A stretch of 64,000 nucleotides of DNA from Bullera alba (Eukaryota; Basidiomycota; Tremellomycetes; Tremellales; Bulleraceae): NCBI GenBank assembly GCA_001600095.1, contig BCIX01000001.1:5853198-5917197 (forward strand), read 5' to 3'. Positions 1 to 11,664 of the stretch are shown here, piece by piece. The number at the start of each line of letters is the position of its first letter. Position 1 is the stretch's first letter. The notes below the pieces were generated by a model that saw nothing but the letters and a program-made list of their open reading frames with translations, made no database searches and was not told where the DNA came from. Made by a program: the position numbers and the translations under genes.

Positions 1-1841
1 TCAGACCAGCAGTTCCCTCTATGGTGGCCTTCGTTCTGGATCCGTGGACCGCAATGAATGTCTTCATATGCGAAATGGAGTGCTGGCGTATCTGTACGTT
101 TTTATCGTTGATACCGGCGTAGATGTGAGATATGAAGATCCGGGGATGACTGGTGGTGTGCGTGATAATGGCTGATAATGAGTTCCGCGATCGTTCTGCG
201 ATGATCTTTTTCGTGAAGCCCCTGTAGGTTCGTCAGAATTCTAGCTAGTGATCTTTCACGTCGGCACTTACGCCATCTTCCCAAGAACGACCAATAGATT
301 CTCCACGAAAGGGTCCAAAGCCGAACCAAGACTTTCCGCCAGTTCCTGCACTAATGAGCACGATTGCTGAGCCACCGTGGTCCGCAGACTCAGCAGCTAT
401 GAACCATTGTCAGCCGAGTGACAGGACATGGCAATCAATATAGGTTCCCCTTACCGTTTTTGAGAGTCCTTCTATGAACCCCCCTCTGAGCCCTGCTAGA
501 AATGCGTCCGGGTATCTCTGATGGGCTTGGCCTCGGAGCATTCCTCGTATGCGTATCACGCCGTTCTCTCTCGGATTCCAATTATGCTCCGTTTCTTTGC
601 CCTGGAAGTGTGGGAACATTGTTGCGAACTCGTGCTCGAGATCCTTCCCGCTTGCAATCTACATCGGAAGGGTCAGCACTTTTGTAACCATTTCCGACTC
701 TTCAGCTCACGTAGACAATCTCGATCTCTTCATTGACCGGTGTGGCCACGCCTGAGGTAGTGCCTGGACCCAATGTAAGACCGCCGATGCCCTCCTCTAG
801 ACCTGAGCCACTTGCTGGCGTATTGCGATCCGAAGGCGCCGCCGACTCCCCGGCAAAGATGCGCACCATGATACCGTCTGCTATCGTCTTTCTCACATTC
901 CGAGCTTGAAGCAGTTTCTTGAGCTCGGTTCTGGCGGCAGCTGGTGTCGATGACGGCGACAGCATAGCTACTACAGTCTAAAAAGCGGGGTCAGTATGTT
1001 TCCTCCCTCAACATTCAGCTTGGGAGATCGAACTCAGCTTACCTCTCTGGCCTGATCTCTAACATTGCCGTCTCCGTCTTCCAATAGCTCGACAAGTGAA
1101 GGTAACCACGGCTTCAGAGCCAACTTGCTCTTCTCCTCTTGTCTCATTGCCAAAAGCACCTTCATAGCCTCGACTTTGCCCCTCCATCCCTTTCCCGACA
1201 AGCACTCTTTCACCATCCTTTCCCAGTACCCAATAAGAGTCTCCTTTTCTTTCCCCTTGCCACTGCTCGAGCTCACCATAGAGGTGGCCGTTCCTGCCTC
1301 TGCTTCGTAGCATTTCCGACCCAGGATCGCAACATTGGAAGACGCGGCGGCATTCACGCGTTCTTTCGGATCGTTAATCTTGTCCAAAAGTACCGGAAGA
1401 AATTGTCTCAGTGCGACCTGTAGGTGATGAGGTGGGTGTAGCGGTATTAGAGATGAATAGAACGGTAGGAATGAATTGAGGACAGAAGTCGAGAGGAGTT
1501 GCGATGAAGACTGAAGTAAGGGGGCGACTGTGAGCGTGAGGGCGTCGAAAGAGTCTTGCGGCAGCTAAGCAACTCTGTGTTATCATCTCAACATCCTCAT
1601 TGACAGCTTAGCAGCTGACCACGAATAGATGCTCACACTAGTCGCATCTTCCAGTTTCAGGCCGAAGAATTGAATTTGATCGACTTTCTTGTCATTATCT
1701 ACAATGTTCACGGTGATCAGCGATGTCCTACAGATAGTTGAACGGCTTCTGGGCCTGCTAAGCTCAGCTCGACTCACCCGCTTGCTTGATCTTGCTGATA
1801 AATGTCTCGACATCGCTGTCTGTCAATGGCCCTCCGTTCAT
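1..1841 (-). CDS. STU1: STU1, CLASP-family microtubule-binding protein (partial, 5' part)
   Basis: CLASP/Stu1 stabilises spindle microtubules. The minus-strand exons spliced by eye give one continuous CLASP N-terminal (TOG) region. It begins [14 protein letters not shown], runs through a helical repeat segment (about 1560-1034, with [17 protein letters not shown] and [18 protein letters not shown]), then the [19 protein letters not shown] stretch at about 960-850. The second TOG part continues at about 660-430 and about 420-290, and down to the left edge with [16 protein letters not shown]. Introns are 50-80 bp with GTGAGT donors, for example at 1779-1703 and about 1635-1575. The ATG at 1841 was chosen because it sits directly before the conserved opening helix. 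The C-terminal half lies outside the window, so the total length is unknown. It is tandem with the HD gene upstream. The family call is strong; the exact start is moderate, because upstream minus-strand sequence to about 2127 is also open. Confidence 0.85.
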
Positions 1842-2242
1842 GGTCGAACCAGACGCGATGTCGTCGGATTTCTTCTCAGCTCGATGCTCAAACAAGTTGG
1901 TCGCTTCGATGACTGCAGACGATGTCGACTTTCGAACGCGCGGCTATCGTCCTTGGGTTGTGGTTGTGTAGACTGAAGTAATGCTCGAAGGACATCGACT
2001 TGTGTGGAGGCCTTGACATGGGTTGAAACGACTGCGTTTCCGGAACCAAATACACGTCGGGCGAGACTTGTTTCAGCTTGGGACTGAGCGAGATATAGGG
2101 CGGAAAGAGTAGGCTACTAGTACTTCATATTTGCAGATTGGAAGACAGCGATGTATGTACATGGATCATCCTCCTCCATGAATCGGATCCTCTGCATATC
2201 GCCTCATGAAAGAAAAATGAGCGTTCGTTCCTACTTCCTGCT
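1842..2242. other. STU1 leader / intergenic region with short upstream ORFs
   Basis: This 401 bp stretch lies between the HD gene stop and the chosen STU1 ATG. On the minus strand about 2127-1900 reads as open, protein-like sequence (ALYLAQSQAETSLARRVFG and onward), but I could not join it to STU1 by a credible splice. A separate short ORF starts with ATGTCAAGG near 2020. These may be upstream ORFs in the STU1 leader or an unresolved first exon. Confidence 0.35.
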
Positions 2243-3251
2243 TTAAAGCCATCGAGCCTTCTCCTCTTCGAGCCGGGAGATGAAATGCAGCATCTGAGTG
2301 TTGTGAGACTTGGACTCTTTGGCAATGGGGAAGAGAAGCAAGTACGTACGGTCTGATGTCTAATGGCCGCTTCTTCGCGTCCGGCTTTAGTCTACAGGCA
2401 GGCGAATGCGGTCAGTATCGTTGAAACATGGTACTTTTGCCTGAGCTCACCTTCATGCGATCCTTGATCATGAAGAGCTTGTCGTGGAAATGTCCCTCGG
2501 CGGAAGAGTCCACTCCGTCCCCATCCTCGCCGACCAGTTTCCGACCTTTGGCCCCGCTAAAGGCCGCACAACGCAGTACGCCCACAGCACCAATCGCGTC
2601 CAATCGATCGGCATCTTGGACCGCATGCAACTCGGCACAACCATCGTGCCATCCGGTCCACTGACCACTGGCCCTGAGCTTCTTCTCTGTCGACCACGAT
2701 ACCGAAGGGACGATACGCTGGATCAAATCGACTTGTTCCTGAGTGATCGCTGTCTTGGCCGTGGGCGACGAAAAGAATGGCTCGAGCAACGCGGGTAGCG
2801 ACGAAGTCGAGGTGTACTTGGCTAAACGTCAAGGATGAGCATTACATCGGAGTCACAGATGATCAATCGCTCACCATCTTGTGACAAGAACAAGGGACGA
2901 CGTTAGCTGTGCTCCCACTACTCGCATTGTATACCCTCACCTGCCATATCGTGAAACAAAGCGGCCAATTCGACGACAACGAGGTCCGGGGTCGGCGTCA
3001 GACCCTTAGCTAGCTTCATTGCGGTTTTGCGGACTCGATCGACTGATGTGCATACGGTTATCAGCCACCCCGCCCGAGCAGATCAGTAGGAAGATGGATC
3101 ACCATGAGCCCAATCATGAGATGGATCATACCTCGAGTGTAAAGTCAGCGTCGTATTCTCCATTTTGTCATCGAAACACACTGTGCCATGTGTTGCTTGA
3201 CCAGCACTTCAGCTGCTCGTAGCACTTGGGCGGTACCCTTGGTTGCCATCT
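2243..3251 (-). CDS. HD-domain metal-dependent phosphohydrolase
   Basis: A soluble HD-superfamily hydrolase of the type found in fungi and in bacteria as YedJ-like proteins; its substrate is not established. Exon 1 starts ATGGCAACCAAGGG at 3251. Splicing across about 3054-3116 restores YDPSHDWAHVDRVRKTA, with the first HD metal ligands. The next exon has VVVELAALFHDMA, the diagnostic HD pair. The large exon at about 2820-2450 carries LHAVQDADRLDAIGAVGVLRCAAFSGAKGR, the conserved second half of this subfamily. Two short 3' exons end in RLEEEKARWL and a TAA at 2243-2245. All histidine/aspartate positions expected of an active enzyme are visible. It is head-to-head with the CsbD-like gene and tandem with STU1. 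Exon joins were checked for phase by eye. Confidence 0.82.
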
Positions 3252-3796
3252 TATCCTATTGCGCACGCCACAGCTTCTGCAGTCCGCCTTCAGCTCAATT
3301 TTGTTCGGTACCGACTTTCGAGTTTCGAGGTCATTGATTCGCTCGTCTAAGTCGCGTCTGAAGTCAACGACGTTTAACGTGAGCGACAGCGGGATCAAAA
3401 CAACCTGACAGCGGGATCAATCTAAATCAACAAGTGACGTCACGCCAACATGGCTGTGCCTCTCTCATTCCCAGTCTGACGTGTCCCCCGGATCTGCGCT
3501 TGGTCTGGCCCAGTCTGGCCCACAAGGTGAGCGCAGGTATATAAGACGCCCAACCTGTTCCCGTCTTCTTCTCATCACACATCTTCCCACCACCAGCGAA
3601 CACTAGATTTCGTGAGTGATTCTCTGCCCTTCCTCCTCAATCTGCCCGACTTGATGCCTCTGAATCACGCCCAGAGGACATGAGACTTGCCATGGGATTT
3701 CACACGCTCGTCTTTCAACGTTTCAACGCTCATAGCTGATTGTGGTTTGCTGCTGTAGAACCACACCTAACCTCAACCCGTCCCGACTCAAACACA
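3252..3796. promoter_or_regulatory. Divergent promoter, HD gene / CsbD-like gene, with leader intron
   Basis: The 545 bp between two head-to-head start codons. The plus-strand side holds a TATA box (3538-3545), a 10-bp direct repeat TCTGGCCCAG/TCTGGCCCAC (about 3503-3522), and a likely 5'UTR intron at 3612-3758 with a GTGAGT donor and CTGTAG acceptor. The features suit a strongly expressed, inducible stress gene on the plus strand. The minus-strand side shows no clear motif. Confidence 0.55.
3538..3545 (+). promoter_or_regulatory. TATA box of the CsbD-like gene
   Basis: TATATAAG lies about 60-70 bp before the end of the probable first leader exon. A consensus TATA is uncommon in this window, where most promoters have none. 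Confidence 0.6.
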
Positions 3797-4371
3797 ATGG
3801 CTGAACCATCCAAGACCAACGGACAGGTGAGTGTCGTTCACCGCACTCCTCACCTCCTTGAGCGCCCACAATCACCATGGCCTACTGCCTCTACCTTCAT
3901 TACTGCCTGGTTATGGCTAACTTCACCTCTAGATCAACTCTGTCGTCGGCTCCGCCAAGGAGATCGTTGGTAGCGTGATCGAGGCCGGCTACCAGGCCGT
4001 CGGTGGCTCCACCGAGCCATCCAGCTTCACCACCACCGGTAAAGAGCAGCACGCCAAGGGTGAGGCCGAGATCAAGGCCGCCGAGGCCAAGGGCTACGTC
4101 GAGGGGTGGGTCACATGCGGAACGTCGCACTGGGTCAGCCGCTGACTCCTTCTCTAGCGCTGGTGACAGACTCGAGGGCAAGAAAGACTCCATCGTTGGT
4201 GCCATCACTGGCGACAAGGTCCAGCAGGCCTCCGGTAACGCCCAGAACGACAAGGGCCACGCCAAGATGTCCATGAACTGTGAGTCAGACGCTTCGGTTG
4301 CATCATCCCGAATGCCGGTGCTGATCAACGCCAGCGTAAATGATATTGCGCGAGAGACGACTGTTGTAGAA
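3797..4371 (+). CDS. CsbD-like small stress protein (cruciform/mismatch-DNA-binding family)
   Basis: A predicted 108-residue hydrophilic protein of the CsbD-like family. In basidiomycetes such proteins have been described as mismatch or cruciform DNA recognition proteins and are stress-induced. Coding exons are 3797-3826, 3933-4105, 4158-4279 and 4370-4371. Two repeats typical of CsbD are visible: [20 protein letters not shown] near residue 11, and [22 protein letters not shown] followed by [13 protein letters not shown] near residue 70. The stop codon is split: exon 3 ends in T and the last exon supplies AA. Codon use is strongly biased to GCC, AAG and GTC, as expected for high expression. 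It has a TATA promoter and a leader intron. Molecular function in this organism is not shown by the sequence. Confidence 0.85.
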
Positions 4372-4690
4372 TGAAGAGTACCCTGAATATGCAACCTATA
4401 ACACCATGACCAACGATCGGATGTGGTCATCCTTCATACACCTCTTTCCACCGAGTCTCTGTAGCTATGGGGGACGCAGGTAGCCCGTCGCGCACAGCAG
4501 CCACGTCTCCAACGTCCCAGGAACACTACCACAACGGAAGAATTGATGCCCGAACAAATACATGATTATATGTGCTCAAGATAATTCTTGTAGTCTAGTG
4601 TTCGTTTCTAATCTATGGTCTATGATCTATGGTCTGTGATCTATGGTCTGTGATCTATGGTCTATGTCGTGAATCGCGTTCGCGCGTTAT
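4372..4690. other. Convergent 3' regions of CsbD-like and MFS genes
   Basis: About 320 bp of 3' sequence between two convergent genes. It contains the 14-bp tandem repeat listed separately and no protein-coding signal. Confidence 0.6.
4611..4666. repeat. 14-bp tandem repeat, four copies
   Basis: Four head-to-tail copies of ATCTATGGTCTRTG, with one position alternating A/G. The array ends 25 bp from the MFS stop codon, so it lies in the 3'UTR or terminator of that gene. Confidence 0.9.
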
Positions 4691-6852
4691 CTATTGAGCC
4701 TTGTTCGCTTTGGCATAGTCAAACTTCTCGTGAAGTGACTGCAGCCTAATCCTCTCGTCGTCACTCAAGTCCACCTCATCCCTATCGGCCAGAATAGTGT
4801 AAATCGACCATTCGGGATGCGACTCGTGCGCAGATATCTTCTCGTTGTTCATCTCCTGCTCTGTCGTTCCCGATCCACCTGCCTGCTCGGCTGGCTGAGC
4901 TTGGACACCACCGGGGGCAGTGGCACCTCCAACCGCCTGCTCTTTGTCGCCAACATTCTTCTCCTGACCATTCACATCGGTGTTCTCCTCAGCAGCGTGT
5001 CTGGTGGTAGTCTGAGATGTGGCCGTCGAGTTGAGGTTGCTCTCGGCGTCGTTCTTCATTTGTGCCATTCTAGCGGCGATCAAGGCGTTCATCTGTCGCT
5101 CGGCATCGGCGGCGTACTTGCAGCTGGCCCTGATCCTGGCGCCGTACTTGTAAAACACCACGATGAAGGGGATGCAAGCGAGAGCAATGAAACCTGGCAG
5201 GGCAGCGGCCCAGTGAATACCAAGGGCGTCGTACATCTGCGAAGTGAACAGAGGGAATGCGGCACCAAATAGCGATCGTAGGACCGAGTTGGCAGCAAGG
5301 ACAGATGCGGCGTAGATCGTGTATGCGTCAATGAGGTATCCGAGCACAGCCAGGAAGACCACGATGACACCAGTACCAAAGGGGATACCAAAGATGATGG
5401 GGGCGATCCAGTGGACTTTGGGGGAGTCGGTAGCAGCGAAACCGGCAAGACCAATCACGATGAGGATACCACCCCAGATGGCAGGTGGAAGTCGGTCCTC
5501 GGGAGCAGCTCGTCCGCCCTTGGCTTTGGCGACCTTCATGTATTGTGGGTTGATGTAGAACACGGCAAGGAGAACGGAAACGACGGTACCGACGAGAATC
5601 CCCATAAAGGCGAGACCGCCGACACCAGTGTTCCATCCTCGACCCTGTTGGAAGACGATAGGGTAGGCGGCAAAGTTGAGGTAAAGCACGCCGTAGATGA
5701 TAGCAATGTAGATACTGAGGATGATGACGATTGGCTATACAAGGTCAGTCGCTTGTTGAGAATGACTAGATGGCTAGACTCACCTCGAAGAGAAGGAACT
5801 TCCATGGTCGGATCAAGGACGACTTGAAGAGAGGACCAATCTGGAATGGCCTCTTCGCGTCGGCTCGGAATCGGTAGACCATGCCGGTAGCTTTGCTAAG
5901 AGTCGTAGCTCGCTGACGGAGCAAGTAAGGGGCGTAGGTCTCTGCACTGAACAGGAACAAGACGACAGAGATGACACCAGTAAAGATGGCCAGGAAGCCC
6001 ATAACCCATCTCCATCCAGCAGTAAGACCGAGGAATCCTCCGGTGAGAGGGCCAAGAGAAGGACCAAGGAAAGGCGCAGCAGCGAAAATGGCCATTCCAA
6101 GACCTCGAGAGTTGGCGTCCAAGACGTCGGAGATTGTTCCACCGGCATTGGCAAGTGGCGAGGAACCGAACAATCCGGCCAAGAATCGAAGAACAAGGAC
6201 AGTCTGGATGTTTTGCGATGCGCAAGTCACAGCTTGCCACAGTGTCAAGAAGAGGTAGGAGATGATGAAGATGTCGCGACGTCCCCAAACTTCAGATGCA
6301 GGAGCCCAAACACTGAAACACAAAAACGTCAGCGAGCAGATCGCAGGCCAGGTCTCCGCATTGTACTCACAGAGGTCCGAAAGCGAAACCAACAACGAAG
6401 AGCGAGACACCTGCGATGAGCAGCTCTCTCGATGCTCCAAATTCCTCTCCAAGACTCTGGACACCTCCAGAGTATGCTGAGGAACTAAGAGCGACGGCCA
6501 GAGTAGCGATGGCAGCGATGATGATGGTGCACCACTTGTAGACGATTGGCCATCTCTGTGGGTCCTCTGGATCATCGTTGATCCAGTCGACAATGAACGG
6601 ATCGGATTCCGTACCCATACCGGGATAGTGGTACGCCAGGATATTCTCGAATGGCGTAACATAAGGCCTCCATATTCTCTTCTTCAGCGTATAGCTCGAA
6701 GGTAGGTTGGTCGTCGTGGGTCGACCGGCTTTCTGGGCGTGCATGTCTGCGGGGTGATCGGCGAGCGTCGAAGTGTCAGAGTTGGTCTACAAGCGCGTCA
6801 GTTTGGGCAAAGAAGTCCAGTACGCCACACTACTCACAGTCTGGTGGGGCAT
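4691..6852 (-). CDS. DHA1-family MFS transporter (drug/polyamine:H+ antiporter type)
   Basis: A 667-residue plasma-membrane exporter of the fungal 12-TM DHA1 group, which includes polyamine and azole or cycloheximide transporters. Exons are 6852-6838, 6786-6371, 6312-5784 and 5734-4691. After a cytoplasmic N-terminus comes FIVDWINDDPEDPQRWPIVYKW, the standard pre-TM1 sequence. The join at 6371/6312 restores GFAFGPLVWAPASEVWGRR, the MFS signature loop between TM2 and TM3. Motif C-like glycine-rich sequence is at PFLGPSLGPLTGGFLG, and IDAYTIYAASVLAANSVLRSLFGAAFPLF marks the late helices of this family. A hydrophilic, Q/E/G-rich C-terminal tail of about 130 residues follows the last helix and is longer than usual. 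A Zn2Cys6 regulator lies directly upstream on the same strand, a common arrangement. Substrate cannot be read from sequence. Confidence 0.9.
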
Positions 6853-7017
6853 GATGACAAGATGATACAGGAAACCGGTGAGCTGAAAATCGACGAGCTA
6901 GCTCTTGCAGCTATGTAACAAGAAGACCTATCGAGTCCCGATGGGCGATCCTTTGATGGTGATTGAACAGCGACGCGTGGCGAAAACTTACAGACCACAA
7001 CACCCAGTGGGCTCAGG

Positions 7018-7025
7018 TATTTATA
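7018..7025 (-). promoter_or_regulatory. TATA box of the MFS transporter
   Basis: TATAAATA read on the minus strand, about 165 bp upstream of the transporter start codon at 6852. Inducible transporters often have TATA promoters. Confidence 0.5.
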
Positions 7026-7493
7026 CCAGTTCGAGGCTCGGGGATGTATCGTTTGTGAACATTTTCATCGGGAGCCCGAGGTCCATCTTATTAATAAGAC
7101 TGACAAGCTGCAGCCTCGTGCATCGGTCGGGCATCCTCTCACACAAATGGCCCACCCAGTGCACCACCCCATGCTAGACCCGGCCGCTTGCAGGCTTTGA
7201 CCGAAACGAAGTCGATAAGATCCACGGTCCAGAAGGGTCCAGAACGGGTCAGAGGTTGCTTCATGGTGAGTCACAAGCAATCCGTCATCCTGAAAATAAG
7301 CTGCGTACGGCCGCCAAGGCGGAACAGCAGAGGAAACAGGGAGGATCGGCCATATCCGAAAGGCCGTAAAAAGCGGAAATGGTCTCGCCACCCAGTACCC
7401 AGTTCCCGTTGGAGCTCGCTCGATGGTGTTTGGACGACCTGACGACGATTTGTGTCTCTAGCACTTGTCCTCAGTGCGACCTCATGCCTTAGT

Positions 7494-7529
7494 GCTGTAC
7501 ATGTAGCAATTGCTGTACATGTAGCAATT
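7494..7529. repeat. 18-bp tandem duplication
   Basis: Two perfect adjacent copies of GCTGTACATGTAGCAATT. Each copy holds a near-palindrome around TGTACATGTA. The duplication lies about 150 bp past the stop codon of the Zn2Cys6 gene. Confidence 0.9.
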
Positions 7530-7677
7530 GCCTATATGGCACGTGCATGTCTACTACAGCTCCGAGTGCTCGTGCACCAATATTGAGTCTTCGAGATGGA
7601 GCACGTGCCCGAGCAAACTCGATTTGGTCTTGCCATTGAGTAGCATAGAGTGGCATAGCGTCCGACCGGACACCGCG

Positions 7678-10600
7678 TCACCAGGCCTCCGCGCCTACAT
7701 CCCCGGAGTCTGGTAATGTAAAGTTAAACGATCCGTTGGCCGCCGTGCCCGAGGGGAGGAACATGTTGGCTAGCCTAAGATCTATCAGCACTTGGTCACG
7801 GGTAATTTGTGAGCGCTCCACTCACTCTGGAGGTAGGAATAGAGAGTCTGAGCCGTCCTGAGGCAGTCCCAGATCTGTAAAGTTCTGCAACGATGTCAGA
7901 TAATCGCCTCCAAAGATCTTACGGGCTTACTCACGCCGTCTTGGAGCCACACGGGCAGATTGCTCGGACTGAACTCGGTTGGCCAGGAGAAACCCTCCAT
8001 GCCCTCCATTCCCCAATCGCCCGCCACGTTGTTCTCCCCAAAGTCCATCTGTGGGAGGCTCAACAGGCTCTGAAGTCCGCCCTCCAGGTCACCGTTGAAG
8101 GCATCTCCATTACCCAGACCTCCGACATCACCGTGCGTGATGTCGTCGCCGACGGCACCAAGTCGTGGCGTTCCCGGCATGGTCGATAAAGCTCCTGTTT
8201 TTCTTCGGAAGTTGGACAGCATCAGGCGCAATGTCAAGGCATATCGTTCGGCAAAGCACTCCGATGACAATAGATGAGCCAGCTCGGCAACCTGCGATAT
8301 CAAGCTCGGTAGGGCGATTGACGAGGGGTACAAGATAGCTCTAAGATGATGTCAGCTGAGCCAAAAGAGGCACCACACGACCTACATTTTCAGCAAGAAC
8401 ACGGCGGCAAAGGCCACAGAGACAAGCTGGTCGTGAGTCGCGTCTGTCCAGGGCGTGGTCAGCAAATCCCACAACAAGAGGTGGGCTACTCACACTTCAA
8501 ATGGGCCCGGAAGTTGGGAGACCGCAAGAAGATTTCCAGACAACGCAAAGCTGCGTCTTTCGCCTGGAACGCCAACTCCCTCTGCTCGGCCGGCAGCTAT
8601 ACCGATATCAGCTTTGTGCCATACACGGAGATGATTTCTACCCACCTTGTCCCAAGCACATCCTCGCAAGGCCACGCATACTGTCCACAGCTGAGCGTAG
8701 ACTAATTCCGCTTCAAGAAGCTTCACCAACACGCTCTCCTCGTCATATTTCGTTCTATGGATCGAATACCATTCGCGGTACCAACTCTGCAGATCCGTGA
8801 ACATGCGCCGAACAAAGCTAATCGTTTGGGCGTCGACTTTGCCATGTAAGGGCGAGAGATGATCGACGACGCGGACTACGATACTGATCAGCTGGACGTA
8901 TAGTAGCGGGCAGCGCAAAAAAGGCAGCTTACCACGCAGATTGACCAATTCCACTCCGGCCACCAGTCTCATATCCGTTTCGGAGGCCATCGGGTGCGTC
9001 CTGGCCGACGTCAGCAAACGTAGAGAAATGGTCACGTAACTCACAATAGCAACCTCGCATGTCGCACGGATGCGTCGTCCCGCAACAACAACGGTTTTGC
9101 GGTCCCCAAGCTGACACTACAAGCGGTCGTCAGTCTGATCCTTGGAATTAGCGACCGCAAGGCTTACAGGTGCTCGTGCATATAACAATTGAGCCAGATC
9201 CTAGCGGAGACGACTGGTATCAATGGTCAGCTTATCTTCATCCGAATGAGACGAGGTGAAACGTACCAAGATCCCGCTCTTCCGTTTCCGATCTTGGTTG
9301 AGGTGTTTCCGCATTTAGCTTGTCCAGAGCTTTGTGCAGGTTCATATCTAGACCTCCTCGAAGTGCGTGTCTGTTGTGACGCGATTAGTTTTACGGGTCC
9401 TGCTAAATTTCGCAACGACGCTCGCACGTACCCGCAAGGTAACCACCCATTCTGGGACCAGACAGAGAGAATGAGCATCGCCATCACAGCTTCTTTTCTG
9501 ACTATTGGTCCGAAAAGAGTTGATCTGGCTATACCCTGCGCTTCTTCCAGACAACGGTGGAACGTCTCACCGAGAGGGCCATTCCCTGCCCTGATCTTCG
9601 CCGCGACAGCAAGGAGACCTTGTCATGATCAGCAAGAACGATTCGGTTGCTAGATCGATCCGCTCACCGTTCGTCGAGAAAGGAGTCCGCTCTATGTACG
9701 ACTCGTAAGTATCGTACGTCTTGTCCCAGAGGGGCACGAAGTAATGACACCCAGAGAAGAACCTGACACCATTAGCCCTTGATTGAAACTCGCTGTGGTT
9801 TGGGTCAATTCTACTCACACATCCCACAACTCCCTCGCTTCTTGCTCATCTACCAGGCCCTTCGTAACGACATCTGGGAATGGATTCCTAGGCGTCGGAT
9901 CCGGTTTTGTTTTCTTCTTCACTCTCAGGTGAATGCCCTTCGGGTCGATTGTGACTCGTTTCCGTTTCCTAGCCGACCCGTCTCCCTTATCATGCGCCGC
10001 CTCGTCCTCGTTGCCTTCCTCTGCGCTGTTCATACCTGTATCCAGAGCTTTGGTCTTCTCATCCTCCGTGTCATGCCCGTTATTCCGCCGCGTGGCTGCA
10101 GCTTGGTCTGCGGCGTTGGCAAGTGCTTGTAGAGCTTGTATAGGCGCAGTGAGAGAGTCCTGCGGCAACGCCGACGAAGATGCAACTGAGTGTGAGGACG
10201 ATGATCGAGAAGAATGGCGCGAGTGTGCAGGAGACGCCGGCGCGGAAGATAGAGGGATGATACCATATGTGCCGAACCGGTGATTCTGAGGCGAAATCAG
10301 AAGAGTTCATCACAGGTCTGATCACTACAGTCAAGTTGTACTCACGGGCGGGGCAAACCCGGGAAGCTTTGGGAAGTCTCCAACCCGTTTCTTCTCTCTA
10401 TTCCGGCCTCTGTCATCCCCTCCACTCTCATTGCTTCTGCCCGTTGCTATATTCTGCGGTGATTGCGGTAGCTGCGGCTGATGCGGAATGAAATGGTTCT
10501 GCTGATTGAGTCCTTGATTTTGAGCCTGCAATGAGCTAGGAGACTGGTTGAACAATGAAGGAGGAGACACTGAGTTGTTGAAGATGTTGGCGGTGGGCAC

Positions 10601-11664
10601 TCCTGCGTCTTGTTGTTGTAGATAAGGTATTGTATTTTGTGCAGGAAAGGAAGAGTTCTGAGGCAACATATTCAATATTTGTTGCAGCTGGAGGGACCAC
10701 CGATTAGCGTCGAACACATCAGAAACGACTTGTGTTAGCTTACCGCTGATTGTATCTGGTTTTGTCCCCGAGCAAGGTCGTTGACACTACGCTCCAGATG
10801 GGATACCCTCCTGAGATCCAGTCAGCTTAGTATGACTTTCCACGCCAAACGTCCAGACTCACCCTTCCGCATCACCGCTCAGGCCTTCGGGGGCAGCGAT
10901 ACTGCTGTTGCGCCCTCGAGCCTTGTCTGTAATCTTCTCAAATACGCAAGCGGTATTGCTCGCCAAACAGCGTTTGCAGGCTGCGCTATTCGAGTTCGGA
11001 TCCATCTCGCACCTGTTCTTTCCCTTCCGACCTGAGAACAGGGTCTTGTAAGAGATTTGCCCAAGTTTTACCCTCAACGAGTGGACTCACAAGCAACACA
11101 CGCCTTGCTGCCCCTCTTGGCAGCTGCACCTTGGGATCCATTACCAGACTGACCGGCGGCTCCATTACCCCCTTTGGCGCTGCTAGAGCTTGCTCGTGGA
11201 TGATCATTGTTTTGGTTTCCACCATAGCTGCTCATTCCACCAATGCCGCCATAGCCTAAGCCCCCTCCTGAATGATACGAGTCTCGGCCATAACTCATGT
11301 TGCCGCTGTTGTTGCCAACGCTGCGAGTCTTCTGTTCGCTTGATGGTCCTCCAAACAGTCCTCCCGAGACTGGATAGTTGTTCGGTGTGCTGCTATATGA
11401 CGCTGATCCCGTCCCCGTCTGGATCATAGGCGATTGCTGGTGATAGGTGATTGAATGCGGGGAAGATGTGCTCAGTGGTGAAGGACCAGCTGGAATCACA
11501 CCCTGTTGCTGCTGCTGCTGCGCATATGGGTTGTTGTGCTGAGATTGGAGCAGCTGTTGTTGCTGCTGCTGCTGCTGCTGTAATTGCTGTTGCTGCAGTC
11601 TCTGATGTTGTTGCAGTTGCTGTTGTTGATGCTGCCTGCTCGAGTTCGGATAGAACGACTCCAT
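7678..11664 (-). CDS. Zn2Cys6 (Gal4-type) transcription factor with polyglutamine N-terminus
   Basis: A nuclear fungal-specific regulator of roughly 950-1000 residues in about 13 exons. Exon 1 (11664-11091) encodes a glutamine-rich region from mixed CAG/CAA codons, then glycine-rich sequence. The binuclear cluster is assembled across the first intron and reads C-x2-C-x6-C-x10-C-x2-C-x6-C, starting KACVACRKGKNRC. A basic linker and short coiled coil (HLERSVNDLARGQNQIQ) follow. A nuclear-localisation-like KKKTKPDP stretch precedes the fungal middle homology domain: WDVFFSGCHYFVPLWDKTY, GLLAVAAKIRAGNGP, SVWSQNGWLPCGHALRGGLDMNLHKALDKL and RIWLNCYMHEH. The acidic C-terminus ends GDVGAEAW and TGA at 7678-7680. 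The adjacent MFS gene is a plausible target, by position only. I do not recognise a named orthologue. Confidence 0.85.
11500..11645 (-). repeat. CAG/CAA repeat encoding polyglutamine
   Basis: Imperfect trinucleotide repeat inside exon 1 of the Zn2Cys6 gene. It reads as uninterrupted runs of glutamine with occasional H, L and R on the minus strand. The longest pure stretch is seven CAG units on the coding strand, near 11560-11580. Confidence 0.85.

Larger units (their letters stand above)
6853..7677. promoter_or_regulatory. MFS promoter and 3' end of the Zn2Cys6 gene
   Basis: Non-coding, 825 bp. The MFS-proximal part has a minus-strand TATA box. The distal part holds an 18-bp tandem duplication. 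A CCGN(x)CGG-rich stretch at about 7170-7320 could be a Zn2Cys6 target, but spacing is not defined enough to call a site. Confidence 0.5.
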
